Source of the DNA: Rhyacophila brunnea
Lineage: Eukaryota; Arthropoda; Insecta; Trichoptera; Rhyacophilidae
Assembly (NCBI GenBank): GCA_022495005.1
Contig: JAGYXB010001009.1
Coordinates: 372,001-436,000 of the forward strand
DNA length: 64,000 bases
Reading direction: 5' to 3'
The stretch's first letter is position 1. Each line of letters begins with the position of its first letter. The position numbers and the translations under genes were made by a program. Below, piece after piece: positions 39,736-50,619 of the stretch. The notes beneath the pieces are model-generated. The model had not been told where the DNA came from, did not search any database, and saw only the letters and a program-made list of their open reading frames with translations.

Positions 39736-41056
39736 CAGTGTTGCCAACTAACATTTTCAAAGTTCAGTAGATTTTTTGATTTTTTCTTCAAAATACCATT
39801 GATTGACAAAAATGTATGAAATTCAACGATTGTGTTTGGTGAAAGCGTGCATATTGACATAATCTCACAAGTGTCTTTTAAAAAATCATGTAAAAAGTGA
39901 CTTTTGTTCATCACAAATATCATAATTTCTTCTTTTCCTGACAAAAATTTCAGTAGATCTAATGAAATTCCAGTAGACATGGCAACACTGACTATGCGAT
40001 CAACCCAGCAGTGTTGCCATGTCTACTGAAATACTGAATTTTTGATTTTTTTTCGAAATTCAAGAAATCTACTGATATTTGTGTTTCTCCATAATTGTAA
40101 ATTAACTGATGATTCTTTTAATAATAAACTTGAAATGATTTACGCATGACCTTTTTTGATGTTATACACTTCTAAATTGACATAAAAAGCATTGTAACTC
40201 TACCCAAGAGCGCCATTTTACCCATTAATATCATCATCGTTTACAGTAAATTAATATTATTAGTTATTGTTATTCTTATTAGTTTTAAATCATATCTAAT
40301 AAACCACATTTTTCAAAATCTTCTGAAATTTTAAATTTTGACTTGGCAACACTGGGTTGCAGTGTTGCCAAGTCAAAATTTAAAAATTCAGTAGATAGAC
40401 ATGGCAACACTGACTAATGCGATCAACCCAGTGTTGCCAAGTCAAAATTTAAAAAAAAATCAGTAGATAGACATGGCAACACTGACTATGCGATCAACCC
40501 AGTGTTGCCAAGTCAAAATTTAAAAAATCAGTAGATAGACATGGCAACACTGACTATGCGATCAACCCAGTGTTGCCAAGCCAAAATTTAAAAAATCAGT
40601 AGATAGACATGGCGACACTGACTATGCGATCAACCCAGTGTTGCCAAGTCAAAATTTAAAATTTCAGTAGATTTTGACAAAAAATTCAGTAGATTTCATA
40701 AAATATCAGTAGATTTTGAAAAATGTGGTTTATTAGATATGATTTAAAACTAATAAGAATAACAATAACTAATAATGTTAATTTACTGTAAACAATGATG
40801 ATATTAATGGGTAAAATGGCGCTCTTGGGTAGAGTTACAATGCTTTTTATGTAAATTTAGAAGTGTATAACATCAAAAAAGGTCATGCGTAAATCATTTC
40901 AAGTTTATTATTGAAAGAATCATCAGTTAATTTACAATTGTGGAGAAACACAAATATCAGTAGATTTCTTGAATTTCGAAAAAAAATCAAAAATTCAGTA
41001 TATTGGCAAAAAATATCAGTTGATCTACTGAAATTTCAGTAGACATGGCTATACTG
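39736..41056. mobile_element. cluster of terminal-inverted-repeat elements (family M2)
   Basis: Seven units each start CAGTGTTGCCA and end in its complement TGGCAACACTG or a variant. They are 39736-39990 (255 bp), 40009-40354 (346 bp), 40360-40412, 40429-40484, 40500-40552 and 40568-40620 (53-56 bp), and 40636-41056 (421 bp). The 346-bp and 421-bp units are the same element in opposite orientation, including CATTTTACCCATTAATATCA and its complement. Most units are separated by ACTATGCGATCAACC. The 11-bp ends starting CAGTG and the ~8-bp GATCAACC-like flank suggest a hAT-like non-autonomous family. No transposase is encoded. Confidence 0.85.
40360..40635 (+). repeat. tandem array of four miniature M2 units
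   Basis: The period is 68-71 bp, with starts at 40360, 40429, 40500 and 40568. Each unit is the first ~30 bp of the long element fused to its last ~25 bp across a TCAGTAGA word, followed by a 15-16 bp spacer. Copies are nearly identical (for example GGCAACACTG against GGCGACACTG in the fourth), so the array is recent. Confidence 0.88.
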
Positions 41057-41084
41057 GATCAACCATAGAATATTATTTCAAAAT

Positions 41085-41205
41085 TTAATAAAGTAACATT
41101 TTTTTATGGCTGTTAAATGATAATTTTTGTAAACCAATGAAACTTATATACATTCAATTGGCTCATATAACCCAAAAATATTTAAAAGGTATTCAACAAT
41201 AATTG
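41085..41205 (+). repeat. flanking direct repeat, right copy
   Basis: Matches 39620-39735. Here the homology runs through AAAAGGTATTCAACAATAAT without an M2 element following, so this copy resembles an unoccupied version of the left insertion site. Confidence 0.78.
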
Positions 41206-41227
41206 GTGTTATACATATTATTTAAAT

Positions 41228-41262
41228 CATTATCAACCAGGATCAATCCACTGCTATAGCAG
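41228..41262 (-). pseudogene. LINE 3'-end scrap
   Basis: Read on the - strand this gives QQWIDPG and a stop, as at 4388-4410, followed by an ATAATGA tail. About 35 bp survive. Confidence 0.5.
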
Positions 41263-41544
41263 GCCTAGCAGCCTGAAGTGGTGTCAGATGATATTGTGAA
41301 GGCCTGACTCCAGAATAGACTACGCATATGACTCCAAATTTGTATTGGCAGTGACGAGATGCAAATTGTAAAACTGACAAATCAGCGAAATGTCAAAATG
41401 TCTGACGTAAATGAAAATCCATCCCGAAGGGAAAACTATGGCGCCGTTTATGCATACTTCACAATTATATTAATATACAATACCGCCAAGCCGTCTGCAA
41501 GACCTAGCGAGACAGACTGGCGAGAGCCAGCTGGCTCAGCTAGT

Positions 41545-41705
41545 AATCATTATTTATCATACAAAAAAATCTACCCAGTGGAAAAACGTCTGCCTAGGAA
41601 GTTGTGGGTTTGAAGTCAAATCCCGGATCTGAAAAAATTACATAATATTTTTCAATGTTTGACTAGACCCAGATGATGGACCTAATAGGTTGAGTGATAC
41701 TCCCA
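41545..41705 (+). mobile_element. tRNA-derived SINE, family A-related
   Basis: A degraded head (CTAGGAAGTTGTGGGTTTGA and a B-box-like GTCAAATCCCGG) is followed by a tail with GGACCTAATAGGTTGAG. The tail is the family A signature; the middle is diverged. Confidence 0.55.
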
Positions 41706-42107
41706 TTAAACAATGTTAAGAAATATTTATTTAGCCGTCCAAAATCCATATCGGAATATAGATTCAATCAAAATACCGCTTGAAAACGGGTAAGAAAAAA
41801 TATTATTTAACTCGGAACGGAAACAGAAAAAAATAAAGATGTGGAGAGGAGGAGATAGAAAAATCTCAACATGTTGACAATATAATTAATTGTTCCTTTG
41901 TTTTGATGACATACTACATATAAAATTTTTCTTTTTGTATTACAATTTATATCTTACATATTTTTTAATAATAAATAATTAATTATTTTTTCAGTGAAGA
42001 TATTATATATTTTTTAAATTGTCATATAAGTCAATACACAAGTACCCAAGAGGCACTAATTGCCTACATAGATGCCATATAACCTGCTGGATAAACGAGT
42101 TTATAAA

Positions 42108-42200
42108 TTTTGGTGGATGGACCGAGAAGAATTGAGAGAGAGGTAGGGAAAACCTTCATACAACAGTGGATCGACCCCGGCTGACAATGATGATGAAGTC
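42108..42200 (+). pseudogene. LINE C-terminal tail scrap
   Basis: On the + strand KTFIQQWIDPG and a TGA at 42182-42184, followed by an AATGATGATGA tail, match the end of the relic at 4388-4624. A frame break lies upstream near the AGAGAGAG run. Confidence 0.65.
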
Positions 42201-42204
42201 AATT

Positions 42205-43430
42205 AGAACTATGTTGTTGGCGGTCGTGTGTGATATTGCTGTATGATGGTCAGTGGAGAAGAAAACTGTTCTCCGCTATCAAAGCTATTGCTAAAAAATA
42301 ACAAAAGGTATATCAAGCGCTGAGGTACGTTAACTTGGTTTCCCTACTTTATTTTATTCTATTAATCTTTTCTATTAGGTAACTAAGATTTTATTACAGG
42401 TAAACAAATTTCAGAAAGTACCTTATAAAAGCTAAATCTAGAGAATATTTTTATTGTTATGTCGTGCATTATTACTGCATGTAAAAGTGGATACAAGTAT
42501 GTATATATATCCTAAAATTATTTTTATGACTTTTATGAAACGTAGTCCATAATATCAGGCACTATGATATATAATGTGATGAAATAAATAGTATACACTA
42601 CAATCTTGTATCATTTCTAGCTCATTTAGATATAATAAAAGATCCTAAATGTTAATGCGGAAGCGAAATGAAGATATAAATTATGTTGTTTAGCAATATT
42701 CGCTTTAGGATAATCAAAGACGAAAGCTTCTTAAAAATTTAAAAATAATATATTATCAATTACTTTTTGAAACGTTTGTAGCTCAACCAAACATCAAAGC
42801 GTTATTCTGTAACAAAATGTTTTTGGTAGAATGACCTACGATACGTATTTTTTTGTTGCTTTTATAATCATTATGTATAGCTATATAAATTTAATAAAAG
42901 TGTGCAGTTAAATAAGTCTTAGCTGAGATTTCAAATTCACAGCCAAAACTAAATATATGTTACCAAAGCATAAAACTGAGGAGACAGAATCCTCAGGCAT
43001 CACAATAAATCCATAAAATTAACTTGGTTGATCAAACGAAAAAGACAAAATTGGAATGTAAATAATAGAACAATAAATAGAACCTACTATGACACATCCT
43101 TCTGGCAATTTATCAAATGATTGAATGATTTTTAGGCCAAAAATTCGAATAAAATACACCTAACGGTGTAAAACGATAATAAAGAAAAAGATTTTACGAA
43201 GATTTTTAAACAAAAAATAGCTTTATGGAATTTAATAATGTCAAAAATGAAAATCAAATTTTTTGAAGTAATACAAAAGAATATAGAATTTATTGACTCT
43301 CGTTGCATATAATAAATTCTCAAATCAACGATGTGCATAATAGTTGCATGCGATGCCCATTCAACGACCAGTAAGATAAAGTTACTGTGCAAGTGACTTA
43401 GTTAAAACTTGATGGTGCTTAAATACAGTT
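42205..43430. other. intergenic upstream of Osiris gene B
   Basis: AT-rich with no recognised gene. Candidate regulatory DNA for gene B, with no site identifiable by eye. Confidence 0.35.
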
Positions 43431-43436
43431 TGCTTT

Positions 43437-43470
43437 TATATAAAACTGTCATACTTGGTTGCGACACTGT
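43437..43470 (+). promoter_or_regulatory. core promoter of Osiris gene B
   Basis: TATATAAA at 43437-43444 is followed about 30 bp later by a GACACTGTGC stretch that could hold the start near 43467. This gives a 5' UTR of about 110 nt ahead of the ATG at 43579. The initiator is weaker than in gene A. Confidence 0.55.
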
Positions 43471-43578
43471 GCAAATACTACCTATTTTATTTAGCTTTTA
43501 AAAATTTTAAAAACAAATATAACCGGAAAAATAAAGTTTTGCAAAAAAGTGAGAAAACAATTAAATAAAGTTTTAAAA

Positions 43579-43785
43579 ATGAAGTTAATACATATTTTTC
43601 TATTGTCTGTGGTGTTGTTTGGATTTTCCATATGTGTTACTTCCGGCGTAGTAACGACAAGCACATCCGGCGGAAATACGTATGGCGTAGAAGATCCTGT
43701 CGTAGAGGGTTTCCACAGTGGGGTAGCTCCAAGTGTATTTGAAGAGTGCCTCCAAAAAGATTCTATTTCCTGTTTACAGATGCAG
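43579..43785 (+). CDS. Osiris gene B, exon 1
   Basis: Encodes the signal peptide (MKLIHIFLLSVVLFGFSICV) and the two cysteines in FEECLQKDSISCLQMQ. The donor is CAG/GTTAGT and the exon ends in phase 0. An in-frame extension upstream begins only with a GTG codon and is not used. Confidence 0.92.
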
Positions 43786-46700
43786 GTTAGTATCCATGTA
43801 GACAGATAATTATTTTTCTTATTTACGATTGATTGTATTTATGGGCTAGGCGCCAGTATGTTAGAAAAAGGTTTTGGTATTTCAAGCCCTAATAACAGAT
43901 ACCATATATTTATATTTTGAAATACATCAATACAGACATATTTTTTAAAAAACATTTCAGAAAACGTATATTATTTACATTACCAAATGTAGGTATCAGT
44001 TAAAATACAATACACCTGTTTTAATTGTATTATATTAAAATATTAAAATAAAAATATAAACAAGCATTTTACTGTCATTATGATATATTTATTGTTTTGC
44101 TTTGAAACTTGTTCTGGAAAAGATTCCTTAATTGAGTTATAAGTTACTTTGTTTTTATATGTGGAAAATATTTTTTAAATTTAATTCTTACAAGAGCTAT
44201 AGGTAAACCATCTCTAGATTATCCACATGAAGTGAAATTACTGCAAGCAATTTGTGCAATAGCTGAACAATAATAATTATATTAATGTCAATGAATACTC
44301 TAACGAAATAATGAGTATTATTATACTAAAAATTCTGTGCAAAAAGCTTTTTACTCATTGCATTAATATGTAACTGATCATGGTCAAAGAAAAGGTTAAA
44401 TCTAAAGCAATGATAACAACAGCATAAATACTCCATTTATAAACATGATAATATACCACCGTTTTCTTTGGTCATTACATCAGTGTCGACTAAACATATG
44501 TTTTGATATTATTTATAAACCCAGATATAAAATATTGGTATTATATGTATATACTTATATAATATTATATACTTGCAGATTCTTTTATACAATATGTATA
44601 AAAATGTTACTATTTTTAAGGAATATTATTATTATACAGATAATATGCAATAATTAGTCGAATATGTTTTTCTATTACATTACATTACATCGCCGTGTTT
44701 GGTCCTACAAGGATCATATGGGTCTCCACAGTGTGTAGGTTGTATTGACATATTTTTGGTTTCTAAAAGAAATGATTGTAAGCCATTAGATGAACCAATT
44801 AGGTCAATTACCTGGGTCTAAAGACACATTTAAAAACAACACAGGAGTTTACTTGACCCAGCATTTGAACCCGGGACCCACGACAATATAAGTCGTCACA
44901 TTACTGCTTGGCCTTTTTGGGGCGTAAAAATGTTAATTAAAACTTTTTTATTCAATGAGTAACTTAAAGAATATTGCATTCTTTATTGAGCATCACAATT
45001 TAGATGACCTTACATAATTACAAGTAAAAAAGCGCTCAAATTTGCAAATGTTTGGCTTCAACACCCATTTTTAATAACTACGTTTCTTGGGTGCTATAAA
45101 TTACATTTAATTGTCTTTAATTATTTTTTTATATTCACCGATCAAGATATTAAAATAATGTTTTCTCATTGTTTGATGTTATGGTTTCAGGTATTCAGAA
45201 TGGCAAAAGAGTTTTTTGATCAGCCGTCTCATCAAATCTTCAATGGGTTATCACTGGTAAAGTCTACTGAAACCTCCGGAAAACCAAGATCCACTTCCTC
45301 GGATAGCAAGGAAACTATTGAAAAACTTGAAAAATCCAGAAGTGTCATTGAAAAAGAGCAGGCTCTAGAAAACTATATTACCGATGAGGCGAAAAACTTT
45401 TTTGAGAAGAGAAACCTTAATTGGAACATGGCCGTACTAGCAAGGTATGTAATTTTTTAAATAAAATTAATCAAATTGACCTTTATATTATTATTTAGTA
45501 TGGCACCTGTGAAATGAATTATATTTCTGTAGATCAGAAAAAATCTAAATATGTTGGTAGTATAATAGACCCAACTAATCTTATCAGTAGGTATGTAGAA
45601 AAAAGAGGCATAATATATAAAATGTATTGTAAAGCTATCTAACTTTTGGCATGGTACTTTAATATTAGCTGTTTATACCTACCGAGATGATAGGTAAAAT
45701 ATCTGATACTAGTTAGTATACAACATTTTGTATATTATAGTTTAAAGAAATACCGATAGCTGGGCTAGTAACACTTTATCTATCTCGAGGCGTAAGATAT
45801 ATTATAAATTTAAGATTAAAATACTAATTGTATGATATAAGTGTCAATTTAATAATTTCATCTAATTTCCGTGGCACCAAGAATCTTCAGTTATAAAATT
45901 AGAAATGGAAGTTTAAGTACAGTAATCTTTTTATTTTAATGGAGGTGTAAGGTATATCATTAATAATTTATATGATAAAAGAGTCAGTAGAATATAATAT
46001 ATTATAAACCTTTATTTACCATATTTTTATTTTAAATTTAGTTACGAAGGTACTCGTACATTGAACCATAGCTGGTCATATTATAATCACGTTTTACAAA
46101 CAGAAAAAACATAAACGAATTGTATTATTTGAGGTACATTATTAATATATTTAAAAAATATATTAGTTATATTATTTAAAACGCTAACAATGACTAATAT
46201 ATTGGAAAGTTTTACAAAATTTAATTAAGACTTCGTATTTACCATTTATATGAAAACATTTAATATCACACGTGCTTCGTTTACAAAGCTTTAATAATTA
46301 TAAATACTAATATGTTATGTTTGAGTTTATATCACTGTTGTCAAGGCTATGAGGTGAGGTCTAAAAAAGAGCTTTGTAGCGTGATAACATGATATTTAAT
46401 ATAAATTTTCATGTTAGAATTGAGTTAAGGGTGGAGGGTGAGGACACTTTTAACTGAAATATTGTAAGGAATGAGATAAATCAAGCTTCAAAATGCGGTT
46501 AACTAAAATATGTTTTTGTTAGCAATAATTTGATAATATATTATGTATATTATGTATAAAAACTATAATTAATGAGAATACTATTTGTGCGATTGGGAAT
46601 TTAAAAATAACCATTACTTTTTGAGTATGATTGTTTTCAATGAATTGAAATCCTAAAATATATACTTTTAGATGTCTGAAACAGGATTCGTCGTAGATTA

Positions 46701-49700
46701 GATGTCGAAATACTGAATGTCTTTAAAAAGGTTTATTGAATTTAATCAATTTGTAGTTAATTTATTGTTTTAATTGACAAAATAAAATTGATATTTTGCG
46801 ATATTTTGAAGCAGATCTTTTGAGTGAAGTGATTTGTCAGAATAAAAAAAACACAGTGTTTTAAAATCATTCAAATTATTATTAAGTCTTTTGCAAATCA
46901 TTTTTACATAGTATTGTATTTTTTAATACTATAATATAATCAATTATATATTTTTAAAATAACAATGTCAATGAATGAAAATCTCTTTGTACAAATAACA
47001 CTGATCGTTGAATTTTAATACGTACCATATAATTCCGATTTAATTTATGTTGTACTTAAAACGTAATAATGGATGATCTAAATTAATATTTGATTTTATT
47101 ATGATACTATATTATGATAATAGTTTTTTTTAATTACTCTTATGTAATTCAAAAGTTATTATATGATATTATATAATTAGTGAACGAAAATTAAATAATT
47201 ATGTTAGTTATTTTTTTATAGTTGTTCATTAAACGGATGTTGGTACTCGTTAAATAAGATCATGAATCGTGGAAAGCTAAATGAGAAAAAGAAGAAAACT
47301 TGTAATTAAAACTGGTTTGAAAATGCGAACTGCACTAACTCTCCGGAACTGCCATTTTAATTTTCAAAGCACACACTCGTCGGAATTGCATTTTGTGCGG
47401 CTTTCCATGACGTTTGTTTGGTTGCGTACCTACTCGTAACTGTTTCGCCAATTAAACATTACAAGTAAATCCACATTGCGACTAACAAACGACTAACAAA
47501 ATGGATCAGTAGGTAATGCGTGCTTACCTGTCGTTTGTGTATCGAATCAAATGCTGTTTGTTCTCACATGGCAATCTGAAACATGAAAAATCGTTTAACG
47601 TTCGCATCACAGCATTTGTCTCATTTTAATGCGACTTGATAAAAAAGAAAGAGAAAAATTTCCCATTCACACTGCATAAGGTATTATGCATACTATACAT
47701 TACACATGGAAAATAAATATTATAACATTAATGAGTTTTTATGATTACGAGACATTATATTATGTTTTGAATCGTCAATATTGTCGTTGCTGAGGGTCAC
47801 AAACAAAATTTTTGGACCAAATGGAAATTAAATGTATGAAAATGAAGCAACACAAAATAAAATCCGGAACATCTAACTTGTATACAAATTAACAAAGCTC
47901 TCCAGCTGTACATTTATTTCTTCCATAAAAAATGACACATATTACCTATATGAAACTGGAACTTGTTTAAGGATTATTTAAACTGAAACTATACAATCTG
48001 GAAAAGGGTTCAAAGTCTTAGGTCAGAAGCATTTTTCTAATTGAAAAAGCTGTCCCCAAATATTTTTTTCAATATTACCCAGGTCTCTTATTATATTATA
48101 TTCTTTATTCTTGGTTTTGCCTTTCAGTATCTGCAGGCACATATAGTCAATTCTTGCTTATATACGAAATCAATACAATAAAAAAGAGCAAAAACCTTAT
48201 AACCTACTACGTAAAGGATAAAGAACGAATTTTTAATTTTTGGAGTGTGTAAATTTTGGAATCACATTATTTTAATACAACTATTATTAAAACACAACTT
48301 TTAATAAGCAACACGAAATTTCAAAAGTAATTAACTATATAATTTACTTAATTTTTCTGCACTAGCCAATATTTATAAAATGACTCGAATGGAATAGTAC
48401 AAAACTTAAATCAATTATAATTAAAATTTCATGAAGTTACTGTCAGTCGATAGTATTAAAATCTTTCTACTATACAATCTTGTCTCAGTTCAGTTTTGAA
48501 TATATTTACGTAAGTATATGAAATTATATTAAGTATATATTTTATTTTCAGAAACATTGCCGATTCTGCTCCAGAAGGTATAAGAAAGGTAGCCAGTGAT
48601 TTAATGGCTGAGGGTCGAGGCCGAAAGAAGGTGATGCGAATTCTTCTGCCATTTATATTGGGATTGAAGGTGAAGTTTGCCACAATTCTCGGATTGGCGT
48701 ATCTCGGAGTCATACTATTGGCAAAGAAAGCTATATTTGTTTCATTAGTTTCCATTGCCATCAGCATTTTCTTACTACTGAAGAAGATGTTCCACCACAC
48801 GCACGAAGAGGTATGTTTAAGCTAGCAATCACAAAACTTTGATATAATAGAATGACATTACTATAAATATTATAATATAAATTTCAAATATAGGTTGTTG
48901 TTTTTATTATCCAATTTTGACTCTTAATAATTATCTATATAACAAAGTCTCCATAAAACTAAATTACGTCGAATGCCATTTTTTTCGAAACGTATAAATA
49001 AAAAAAAATATTACATACTAAGGTCCGAAAAAATCCGTTCCATCTAATGTAAAGCCATACCACGCAGTAACATTCCGAAAATAGTATTATTATAAAAAAA
49101 TTAAGCACGGAAAATAGTTTTTATTTTATTACATGAAAACATATAAATATTGGCGCTTGAGATAGTTGGTCAAATAGGGATGATTTTTTTCTATCAACAT
49201 TGAATATTAAGTAGGTTAATAATATAAGCCCTTTTTATTAATCTGATGATTAAAAGATTTTATGTATGTAACACAATGTATTATGTATGTTACACAATAT
49301 ATATACAACATATATAATATTATGTACCTATGTAACACAATAATATAATATATTAAATATTATGTTACTGTTAATGTATTTCACTTCGATAAAAATATGG
49401 ATATAAAAAAATACTTTTTCTCTAACATCACCTGTGCTACAAGTAGGTACTCAGGGTGGACTCTGGCTTCTTTTTAGTCGTTGTTCGTATCGTGGCCTAT
49501 TTTTTCATCCGAAACGTCAACGAAACGCGAATTATTATGCTTCACACCATAGAAAATAATATCGCAACATTAATTATATTTACCAATTCTATTCCAACCA
49601 GGCGACTAAAAATCGGAGAGTAAATTTGTTGGACATGACCAACCCATTTTAGCTCGAACTTTCGATGCGTTGAAAAAAATGTATTGTATTCTCTAAATTT

Positions 49701-50512
49701 TAATAGATTTCGATTTTTTGAGTTATTCAAAATGATTATTAGTATTTAACTAACACTAAAATAATAATTTTATCAAATACTTACAACGTAAACTATTCTG
49801 TAAGTAGAATATTATAAATCATATTATTAACATAAGTTTAATTTATAATTCTTATATCGCCCTTAATTAATTGTGCCCTCGGTAGATAATTAGTAATAGA
49901 GTGACCTCTTCTAAAACCCTGAGCCACAGGTTTGCAAGTCAAATTTTAATAAGAGGATATCTTTAGGTCAGCTATATTTGGAATAAAATGAATCACGTGA
50001 GAAATATGAAATACGCATTGAATGATACAAAATTGTGAAATCTTGCCCAATTGACACGTTTCTCTATTTTTACACTAAAATAATAAATATTGGTTTAAAT
50101 ATACATGAACTACCAATCTTGCTATAATGTCGACATTAACTTGCGAGTTCATTTGTTTATGTCCTGATGGTACATAAAAACGTTGGTGAATAAACTCGCT
50201 CATGGTACTTAAAGGGTTGTTCCTCGTGGTACCTCTTCCATGAGTGATAGAGATTCTCATCGGTTCGTAAAACTAAAAAAAAATCTTTTGATATATTCTC
50301 ATAATCTATTATACGCCATACTGGTTTTGTTTTTATTTAGCCCCACCGTTAATATATTATTATTCTTAAAACTTTTCAAGGTTTACCCATTTGGACACGG
50401 ACCTGGTTGGCAGAGCCACAGTGATGCTGGACATGTTGAGTATTCAGCTCACAGTTCACCAATCGCCCAACATCTAGCCTATGCGGGATCAAAACCGACA
50501 AGCAAACGATAA
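43579..50512 (+). CDS. Osiris family protein (DUF1676), gene B
   Basis: Spliced from 43579-43785, 45191-45444, 48552-48810 and 50381-50512 into 283 codons plus TAA. The phases agree; codon 154 (AGA) is split across intron 2. Layout: signal peptide about 1-22, paired cysteines C57 and C65, then VFRMAKEFFDQP and FNGLSLVK near 70-96. An ALENYITDEAKNFF stretch (about 131-144) and a conserved-looking LNWNMAVLARNIAD follow. Next come a basic GRGRKK at 175-180, a hydrophobic region 181-230, and a C-terminal AQHLAYAG at 269-276, the hallmark AQxLAY motif. Length is typical for the family. I start at 43579 because it is the first ATG and is followed directly by the signal peptide. Known role: Osiris proteins are secreted or endosomal factors of cuticle-forming cells. 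Specific paralogue not assigned. Confidence 0.93.
44685..44895 (-). mobile_element. tRNA-derived SINE in intron 1 of gene B
   Basis: GGATCATATGGGTCTCCACA is the reversed tail and TTTGAACCCGGGACCCACGA is a reversed B box with its stem. A GACCCAGC and ATTAGGTCAATT block matches the family A layout in reverse, but the copy is strongly diverged or belongs to a sister family. Confidence 0.6.
45191..45444 (+). CDS. Osiris gene B, exon 2
   Basis: The acceptor is GGTTTCAG/GTATTC and the donor AG/GTATGT. It encodes the conserved central part of the DUF1676 domain, including a charged, lysine- and serine-rich loop (about 95-130). Ends in phase 2. Confidence 0.92.
45450..48370. other. intron 2 of gene B
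   Basis: Mostly AT-rich. A GC-richer block at 47330-47640 stands out within the intron, without an open frame or recognised repeat; its role is unknown. Confidence 0.4.
48381..48464 (+). repeat. dispersed repeat R3 in intron 2 of gene B
   Basis: GAATAGTACAAAACTTAAAT and CAGTCGATAGTATTAAAA match 14470-14556 in the same orientation. It ends about 90 bp before exon 3. Confidence 0.6.
48552..48810 (+). CDS. Osiris gene B, exon 3
   Basis: The acceptor is TTTATTTTCAG and the donor GAG/GTATGT. It encodes the amphipathic NIADSAPEGIRKVASDLM helix, the basic GRGRKK, and a hydrophobic hairpin-like region rich in Leu, Ile and Val ending LLLKKM, then HHTHEE. Starts by completing codon 154 and ends in phase 0. 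Confidence 0.93.
48815..50380. other. intron 3 of gene B
   Basis: AT-rich. A locally repetitive TATGTAACACAATAT-type stretch lies at 49260-49350. No exon or mobile element was recognised. Confidence 0.4.
50381..50512 (+). CDS. Osiris gene B, exon 4
   Basis: The acceptor is CTTTTCAAG/GTT. The stronger-looking TTTATTTAG at 50340 would bring an in-frame TAA at once, so the AAG site is chosen. It encodes VYPFGHGPGW, a His/Ser-rich linker and AQHLAYAG, ending SKR and TAA at 50510-50512. Confidence 0.88.
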   Translation, partial: VYPFGHGPGWQSHSDAGHVEYSAHSSPIAQHLAYAGSKPTSKR

Positions 50513-50594
50513 TAAAAAAAATGACTGAAAGCAATTTATCTAAGTGTAATTCATATTGAAAAAAATAGTATCTATTATTTATTATTCTTTTAAT

Positions 50595-50600
50595 AATAAA
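50595..50600 (+). terminator. poly(A) signal of gene B
   Basis: AATAAA lies about 83 bases after the stop codon, the nearest good match downstream. It gives a short 3' UTR of about 100-120 nt. Confidence 0.6.
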
Positions 50601-50619
50601 GTTATCATAATATTAAGAT

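Noticed and set aside
40360..40635. CRISPR-like array
   Set aside because: Spacers are identical rather than unique and the units are transposon ends; this is eukaryotic nuclear DNA.
48456..48800. 114-codon frame on the - strand
   Set aside because: Shadow of Osiris gene B exon 3, whose + strand translation fits the family and splice phases.
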